Below, in pieces: positions 57,935 through 64,000 of a stretch of DNA of 64,000 nucleotides (the first letter of the stretch is position 1; the number at the start of each line of letters is the position of its first letter). Under the pieces are notes generated by a model. It did no database searches, was not told the origin of the DNA, and saw only the letters and a program-made list of their open reading frames with translations. The translations under genes were made by a program, and so were the position numbers. Origin of the DNA: Macrothele yani (lineage: Eukaryota > Arthropoda > Arachnida > Araneae > Macrothelidae); NCBI GenBank assembly GCA_039090855.1, contig CM076995.1, positions 118,184,270 to 118,248,269 of the forward strand, read 5' to 3'.

Positions 57935-59034
57935 AGCCTGTTTTAAAAAAAGAGGGTGCAGCTGTAAAAAAAAAAAAAAAATACTGCTCTCATTTCGCAA
58001 GACCCATAATGAAAAATATTTCAGATGGAATCTTCTAGAAAATTTTCCTAGTCGTGGGAAAATACCGTATCCTTCTCTCTTTTACACTGTACATTATTAC
58101 CATTTTTTTACAGTATAATGCTGCTTTAGAAAGGACAAAAACTTTCTATTCTATTTACATATATCACATCAAGAAAGCAATGCATCTGTATGACTAGAAA
58201 CAGTTATGTTTCTTTGTGCTGTTTAACGGTGGAAAATTTGTCTTAGTAAAAGAGGGAAAGTTAGTGTCTAACGCCACGATGGTGATGTCACTTTATGAGG
58301 AGCCTTAATTTCATTCGGGCTTGGGGCACGACACGGGCGTAGAATCGTATGGGGACGGTCGTGTCTACCTCAACTTTTGGCTTCAGTTTGTCACCCAACA
58401 CACTGCGCTTTCCAAAATATTTTGATTTCAAAAATACATTATTTCTAGAATTTAAATTAAAATTCAGAATAATTGAGTTCTATAGTTTTGAGGTTATTTT
58501 TTGTCTTCATAGGAAGTGTGTGATGCAATCGCATGGGCAAAGGCGCCCACATAGGGGGGCAAGAGGGGGCATTTGCCCTCCCCTGGAAATTGTACCACGC
58601 GCTTTCTGTTCTTGGGAGGTGCTACAGAGATTTTCGCGATACCACTTATTCTGATTAACTTTTCTGTAGAGCTCCTGAATACGTGTGTATGCAGTAAAAA
58701 TTGGAAAAACGTTGGGGATTTCCAGTTGAAAAAACGGAAATTTACGGTAGATAGTAATAATAAAATTTCCTGTTGCATGTTGAAGAACAGCTAAATATGT
58801 ACAGTATGGAAAAGTATTAAAGCCGAAGAAATGAAAAATACACCATCCTCTGCAACAGTTATTCACTGCTGAACAAAGATCTCTCGAAATATTTCCCAGA
58901 AAATTCTCCACAGAATATTTTTTAATTCTTGGTGACCAAAGTGAAAATCCTCCAAATACGTGGTGGCGTCAGTGAATAAACAAAGACATCGCTCTTTCCA
59001 CGTTTAGCAAAGCACAGCAACCGATTTTTTCCCC

Positions 59035-59112
59035 CGCCCGCCGCCGGGGAATCGAGTCCCGGATCTCTTGATTATCTAGCAGAGCGCTTTAGGCTTACAC
59101 CACGGTGGCCAA
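59035..59112 (-). repeat. tRNA-like SINE head
   Basis: On the minus strand TTGGCCACCGTGGTGTAAGC and CGGGACTCGATTCCCCGG form A-box and B-box regions of a tRNA-like sequence. The SINE body is not present. Confidence 0.5.
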
Positions 59113-59131
59113 CAATCCACGGCGCTTTGTG

Positions 59132-59182
59132 CGTTTTTCTGTCAGCATCTGACATTATAAATCAGATGATGACAGAAAAACG
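59132..59182. repeat. Inverted repeat, 21-bp arms
   Basis: CGTTTTTCTGTCAGCATCTG (59132 on) is mirrored by CAGATGATGACAGAAAAACG (59163-59182) around a short loop. Two mismatches lie in the arms. Confidence 0.75.
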
Positions 59183-59558
59183 ATGATGACCAATTGAATC
59201 ATCTCTGGGGTTTCGTGGCGCACGTGACGTAAGTGGCCAAGTGGATCAAAAGAACTACAAAGAGATTACCTTTTTGTTCTAATATGCTGTCTGATTTTAT
59301 TTATCCATCTTTTGCATGTAGTTTTAGGGTTTTCTGGTTTGCAATTAAATTTGTTTGTTGAGTATGAGGCAAAAACGGTTAGATAACAATAAGGCACAGT
59401 GGGAATTTGCATATGGTGTTTGTACATTTGGACATGTTATCCACAGTCACGATTTCTATGGATAATGGGCGCCCATGCGCATGGGAAAGGGATTTACACT
59501 GCATGACGCGGTTGGGCAGGGCAGGTCATGGCCCGAGCTCTGAGCCTCTGCCTCCGGC

Positions 59559-59561
<3 letters not shown>

Positions 59562-59593
<32 letters not shown>

Positions 59594-59597
59594 AGAG
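59562..59597 (+). repeat. AG microsatellite
   Basis: About 18 AG units with one AA interruption, abutting the RTE fragment that follows. Confidence 0.9.
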
Positions 59598-59598
59598 A

Positions 59599-60690
59599 TC
59601 ACATATCCATGTACTGAAAGAACTGGAAGAACGAATGAATATCAATTCCCATTATATATATGACTTTTATTGACTATGAAAAGGCTTTTCATTCTGTGAA
59701 ACCATATCAGCAGTTTCAGTGTCTTTGAAATTATGCGACATTGAAGATGCATACATTAATATTTTTTAATAATATCTATGAAAATGCAAGCTAAAAGGTT
59801 CACTTGTTCGATGACACAGCACGTACAAAAATTGGAGAAGTGAGAAAGGTGACGCCACTTTCCAAGCTCTCCAATGCCAAATTTCAGAATGTCTTTCATT
59901 TAGTGCACTAGAAAGACAAAGGGATAAAGATTAATGGAGATTGTTTAACCCACCTTCGTTTCTCTCACGACATTGTCATTTTTGCAAGTACCTCTCTCAA
60001 AGCTACAGTATATGATACAGGAGTTTGCTACCAAGAGCAAAAAAGTGATTTAAAAAATTATCTTACAGAAAATAAAATTGTCGTACAATGCCTTTATAAG
60101 AATTGAAGATTTAGAGGCTGATGGGGCAAATCTAGAAGTAACTACTGCCTATGTTCACCTTAGATAACAGATATCAAGCGACAGCCATATGGTAGAAGAA
60201 ATAAGTAGGCGTATCAAACTTGGTTGCAAAGCTTTTGAGAGAAACAATACAATTTTCAAGAGCAATTTACCATTACGTCTCAAAATAAAAGTGTTTAATC
60301 AAAGCATCCTTCCAGTTCTTAGTTACAGAGCAGAGGCATGGACTAAGAAAGATGAAGACACTCAGAGGTTGCAGACAACTAAAAGAAGCATGGGGAGATG
60401 CATGCTCGGTATAATCAAAGAAGACGAATACATGGATTGGGGAAACGACAAGAGTTAATGGCATCATGATCAAAGTGCAGACCCTCATGTGGCAATGGGT
60501 TGAACATATTGCCAGAAGAACTGACCACCGTTGGACAAGTGAAATACTAAACTGGAAGTAACAGGAAAAGACCCAAAACAAGACCACGCGGGAGATGGGT
60601 GAATGAAATTCGAATGCATGCTGGGGTGACTTGGATGAAGATAGAAAGACCTTCATCCAGCAAAAAAATTAAGAGGGAAATGATGTGACG
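59599..60690 (+). mobile_element. Decayed RTE fragment
   Basis: This parallels 49562-50690 of the long RTE copy: GACTTTTATTGACTATGAAA (first catalytic aspartates), CCACCTTCGTTTCTCTCACG (where the FADD box has decayed), AGAGCAATTTACCATTACGT, and GTGGCAATGGGTTGAACATA near the C-terminus. The only readable piece is 60189-60458. Truncated at both ends, with many indels. Confidence 0.8.
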
Positions 60691-61028
60691 TACTACAGAG
60701 GTGAAGCAAGAGCCAAGACGACGAATTCTCAGCGGTACGTTTGGTCGGTTAGAACAATTGGTTCTGGAGGGAGGAGATTTATTTTATTGCACATGGCTTT
60801 GCTGGTGCTTTGTGCGCTTTTTCTGGGAATGCTTATTTCCTGCAAAGTTTTTCTGGTTGATTTGACTCGGAAAGTATGTGTAGTTGGCCTTTGTAGTTCT
60901 TTTCTTGACACTGATACGGGTGGAGGCCGACTCATTTTAATTTCTCCCACTCGGTTAGGCTAGCAACCTTTCCCATAGCGTATGAATTTGCTGGCAAAGT
61001 TAATCTAATGTTAATCTAATGTTATCTA

Positions 61029-63520
61029 ATGTTATGGGGTGACAAACGTTGCTTGACTTTCAAATCTGCTAATCTTAACCTGTATCCTGCAACTACATAT
61101 TGTAACTCTAATAAATTCTGCAAAGCCTACAATACCATTTATAAGCTTATCTGTTCTGTTTGCAATCTTAGCTATACTGGCCAAAGCAAAAATCCTCTTT
61201 ATCTTAGGATTAATTGTCACAAGTCTGTTGCAAACAAATTCAGTTCAAATAAGGTCAGCTCATCCCAGGGTGCCTCCCAATATTCTACCTTTGAGGTGGA
61301 ACATTTCCATAATCATGGTTTTAACAAGGTTCAAATTGAAGTTTTGCATATTATCCCTGACCTCTTTGCTAGACTAGAAACAGAATCGCTTGAAATTCTG
61401 CAGCACCAGTCTCTGTATTCTTATGCTCTCAATTCCACTCTCTCTGATAATAAGCTTGCTCAACATAGATTTTCCATTAGAGAACTGTCCTTTCTTGTGG
61501 ACCACAATATCTGCTCTAGGGGTAAAAGAGGACAGAGGCTTTTTCATACAGCTAGCAGGGTGGATTTTGTCAATCTGCAGCAATTTCTTTGTACAATAGT
61601 TTTAACAATAATTCTAATTTTGTTAAAAACAGCTTTCAGCCTTCTTAAATCCTTCAGGCACTCTGTCCTAAAAGCTTTTTCAAATTCTGGAATAGTTCTG
61701 CTGGTTGTGTTGATAGACATGTTTTTGATTTCGTTCAGAATATTATTAAGTATATCCTTAAAGAGAAAACCACCAGTATGGGTTTCTCTAAGAATTTTGT
61801 GTCTACCAGATTCTCAATAAATACTGTGATTACCTCAATATCAGGAAATTGTTCTACAATAATGCTAGTTATTTTCCTATACCTAGGCACCAGTCTGTTG
61901 TTAGTTTTAAATGCATTAAAACCTTAGGTTCCATAGTAAAAATCTATAAATCAGGTTCTTCCATTTCTTTTCCAGCAGCTTTTGAGTGTTCTTGTGAAGA
62001 CCATAGGAATTCAGTATACTGTAATAGTTTTTACAAGCATGTTATTACTGGTAACTTAAATATTGTAGAGGATGTCAGGCTTCGTAAGTTATTAGGGTTT
62101 GGTATCAAATTTAGGCATTCTTTCGATATCTCTAAAAAGCAGATTCTTTATAGCTTCACTCAATATGTTAATAGGTATTTATTAAGACTAGTTTGGCATT
62201 CAGTCAGCCAATTGAGGCTCTTGCCGAGTGTACAATGTTATCGTTAGCTTCTCTGAAAAACTGGCCGGTCTTAGGATATGCTTAGACAGCAATCTGCAGT
62301 TCTCCAGTGCTTCAAAAAAGTCTCTCTCTGAACTTCAAGAGAAATATGTCTTTACCACCACTGATAAAGCTAACAATATTTTTTCAATTATTTGCAAAAG
62401 TTTTTATTTTGAATTAATTAATCAAGAGCTTAATAATAGAGTAACCTATGAGCCTGTCAGTTACAGTACCAAACAACTTGGTAATCTGTTTAAAGCCTAC
62501 CACAGAAAACTTAAAATTCCCCTGGTTAGGGGTTATGAGCCTGAATTTCCTTTTATTTTTGCTACTGCGAAGTTTCATAAAGATCCTGTGAAATTCAGAT
62601 TCATAGCCAGTGGTGTTAGGAGTCATAAAAAGAAAATAGACCAGACTTTTGAAGCACTTCTGAAAAAAGTTTTGGAACTTATTAGAAACAGTACGAATCT
62701 GCAGAAGAGGGATTTTTGGATTATAAATAACAATTCCGAGGTGATTTCTTCTATTTTTAGCTTAAGGCACATAGACATTAATAGTTATGATTTTGAGAAC
62801 CTATATACCAATCTGCCTCTTTCTGATATTATTTCCACACTTAAGGAGATGTTTGTAGAATTTAAAATTAACCAAATTGTTCAAGTCAATACTTGGAATA
62901 CTTTACTTAACTGTGTTGTATTAATAATACTATATTCTTTATAACCAATCTCTCTATAAGCAAATTAACGGCATTCCTATGGGATTCTCCCACTCCACCA
63001 GTGATGTAATCTGTTCCTGTTCTATAAAGAGCACAAGTTTATAAAATATAGGTCCTTGAACTGTGATAGCTACTTATATACCTACAGATATGTTGATGAT
63101 TTGCTCTGTATTAATAACTCTGCAATAATAGGAAATGATTATTCAGATATCTACCCTAGCTGTCTTAAATTAAGTAAAACTAACCAAAATAACCAGTACC
63201 TTGATTTCATAGATTTAAATGTAAAACTTAATAACGGTAACCCTGCCATTAGCCCATTTGATAAAAGAAATAATTTTCCTTTTAAAGTAATTAAATATTT
63301 ACACGGGACAAATAATATATCCACTAAAGTAATAGAGAATGTCTTTATTTCACAGGTACTTAGAATTGCCAGAATCTGCAGCAATACTTCGGATTTCCTT
63401 GAACACGTTAGTTTTCTCATAAATAGCTTTCTAGAGAACCAAGTACCAGCTAACTTTATTAAAACAGCTTTAAGAAAAATAGTTCCTAAAAATAGAGTTA
63501 GGTTAGCAAATCTAATTTAA
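61029..63520 (+). pseudogene. Penelope-like retroelement with upstream GIY-YIG (Naiad-like), broken
   Basis: Four or more frames carry one continuous protein. (1) 61029 to about 61570 is a GIY-YIG endonuclease: TIYKLICSVCNLSYTGQS places two cysteines between the IY and YTG halves, with later histidines (INCHKS; EHFHNHGF) and a glutamate-rich helix (ARLETESLEI). (2) About 61600-62200 has FECSCEDHRN (a CxC motif), HVITGNLNIVEDVRLRKLL and GFGIKFRHSF. (3) 62228-62944 is the reverse transcriptase start, with FIFATAKFHKDPVKFRFIAS and YDFENLYTNLP (first catalytic aspartate). (4) NGIPMGF near 62966. (5) 63056-63520 has YRYVDDLLCINN (catalytic DD) and FPFKVIKYLHGTNN, ending at the TAA at 63518-63520. 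In classical Penelope the endonuclease is C-terminal; here it precedes the RT, as reported for Naiad/Chlamys elements. Confidence 0.85.
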
Positions 63521-63720
63521 TTGCATCAAAGTTAATAAAATGATTATGTTCAATGAAAGCCTTTTTGGAAGTTGTTCTAGAGCAGTGTTCCGCAACCTTT
63601 TTCTACTCGCGGCACACCATAAATTATCCATCACTCAACACAGCACAATAAAATGTTAATCCCCTCAGAAACGTATGATATGACACTATTAATATAAATA
63701 TGTAATTTAATCAACCTGTT

Positions 63721-63776
63721 ATTATTATATTATATTATATTATATTATATTATATTATATGATATTATATTATATT
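63721..63776 (+). repeat. TATAT microsatellite
   Basis: Five-base TATAT units, about nine or ten copies with one substitution, inside the hAT 3' untranslated part. Confidence 0.85.
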
Positions 63777-63881
63777 AAACAAAAATCGACTCGTGCATTT
63801 ATTAACAATTTATGAACTTTAATTCACTGTAGAAAATACACTTTTCTATTACTATTAAAGTAAATAATTCTACTCATACCT

Positions 63882-64000
63882 TCAATGTGATACTTGCGCC
63901 TGCTTAGCTGCACACAAGCGGCTGATCCGTGGTGGAATCGTTGACAACGCAAGTCTCAGTTTTTCATCGATGGATTTGAGTCTCTCCTTCTTTGATGTTT
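63882..64000 (-). CDS. hAT transposase C-terminus, partial
   Basis: This is an open frame from the window edge to the TGA at 63882-63884. It reads [20 protein letters not shown] then [11 protein letters not shown]. The pattern of leucine-rich LRLALS, a proline-arginine turn and a KQAQ-SH ending is the usual C-terminal tail of ZBED-type hAT transposases. I recognise it from family resemblance only. Upstream domains are outside the window, so integrity is unknown. Confidence 0.6.
   Translation of the reverse strand, partial: TSKKERLKSIDEKLRLALSTIPPRISRLCAAKQAQVSH

Larger units (their letters stand above)
56906..59034. other. No gene seen; small repeats
   Basis: It includes a 36-bp tandem duplication (57281-57346) and a 15-bp-arm palindrome (57889-57934). 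A G-rich stretch at 58533-58600 (GGCGCCCACATAGGGGGGCA) resembles the end of some repeat, but I found no convincing partner. Confidence 0.45.
63583..64000 (-). mobile_element. hAT transposon 3' end, running off the window
   Basis: CAGTGTTCCGCAACCTTTTT followed by CGCGGCACACC is a typical hAT terminus. Read on the minus strand it is the 3' end, placed after the transposase stop at 63882. The other end lies beyond 64000, so the target duplication cannot be checked. Confidence 0.7.

Noticed and set aside
58533..59480. TIR element between GGCGCCCACATAGG and a GGGCGCCCAT near 59467
   Set aside because: The match is short, contains an indel and rests on the self-complementary GGCGCC core, so it is not convincing.

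Overview
This window looks like eukaryotic, non-coding, AT-rich nuclear DNA from an invertebrate, most likely an arthropod. I judge this from the transposon spectrum (Tc1/mariner, RTE, Penelope-like, hAT, tRNA-derived SINEs), poly-A/T and dinucleotide microsatellites, and the absence of operons or dense ORFs. An assignment to chelicerates or any narrower group would be a guess. I found no host protein-coding gene that I can support. Nearly every recognisable coding stretch is a transposase or a reverse transcriptase, and almost all are broken.

Layout: 0.67-2.47 kb is a composite Tc1-like element. 4.5-5.9 kb holds a Tc1 tail fragment and a Tc1 element inserted into a dispersed modular repeat (copy A, continuing to 6.7 kb). 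8.4-9.6 kb is a Tc1 element with perfect terminal inverted repeats (TIRs). 10.6-12.15 kb is copy B of the modular repeat, followed directly by about 12 tandem ~150-bp monomers (12.2-13.96 kb), nearly all with a CTCF-like GC-rich core. 17.6-19.0 kb is a GC-rich Tc1-like element. 19.5-20.5 kb is an internally deleted mariner-like element. 21.0-22.3 kb is a three-layer nest (Tc1 split by hAT, hAT split by RTE). 22.8-24.3 and 25.8-27.0 kb are two more Tc1 elements. 27-40 kb is mostly unique AT-rich sequence with a SINE, a small TIR element and a pogo-like TIR element. 40.1-44.3 kb is a mariner-like remnant and a MITE split by an RTE copy plus a foldback element. 45.6-47.85 kb is a Tc1 element whose 3' part is a large inverted repeat with hammerhead-like cores. 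48.5-50.7 kb has the only long intact ORF (729 codons), an RTE reverse transcriptase lacking most of its endonuclease. 54.3-56.9 kb is copy C of the modular repeat, in which one internal unit has expanded to 18 tandem 74-bp copies. 59.6-60.7 kb is a decayed RTE fragment. 61.0-63.5 kb is a broken Penelope-like element with its GIY-YIG endonuclease upstream of the reverse transcriptase. The window ends in the 3' end of a hAT transposon.

A tRNA-derived SINE of about 200 bp recurs at least nine times across the window, plus diverged or partial copies. The genes do not form a pathway. The window records successive insertions whose relative order can often be read from nesting and target-site duplications.
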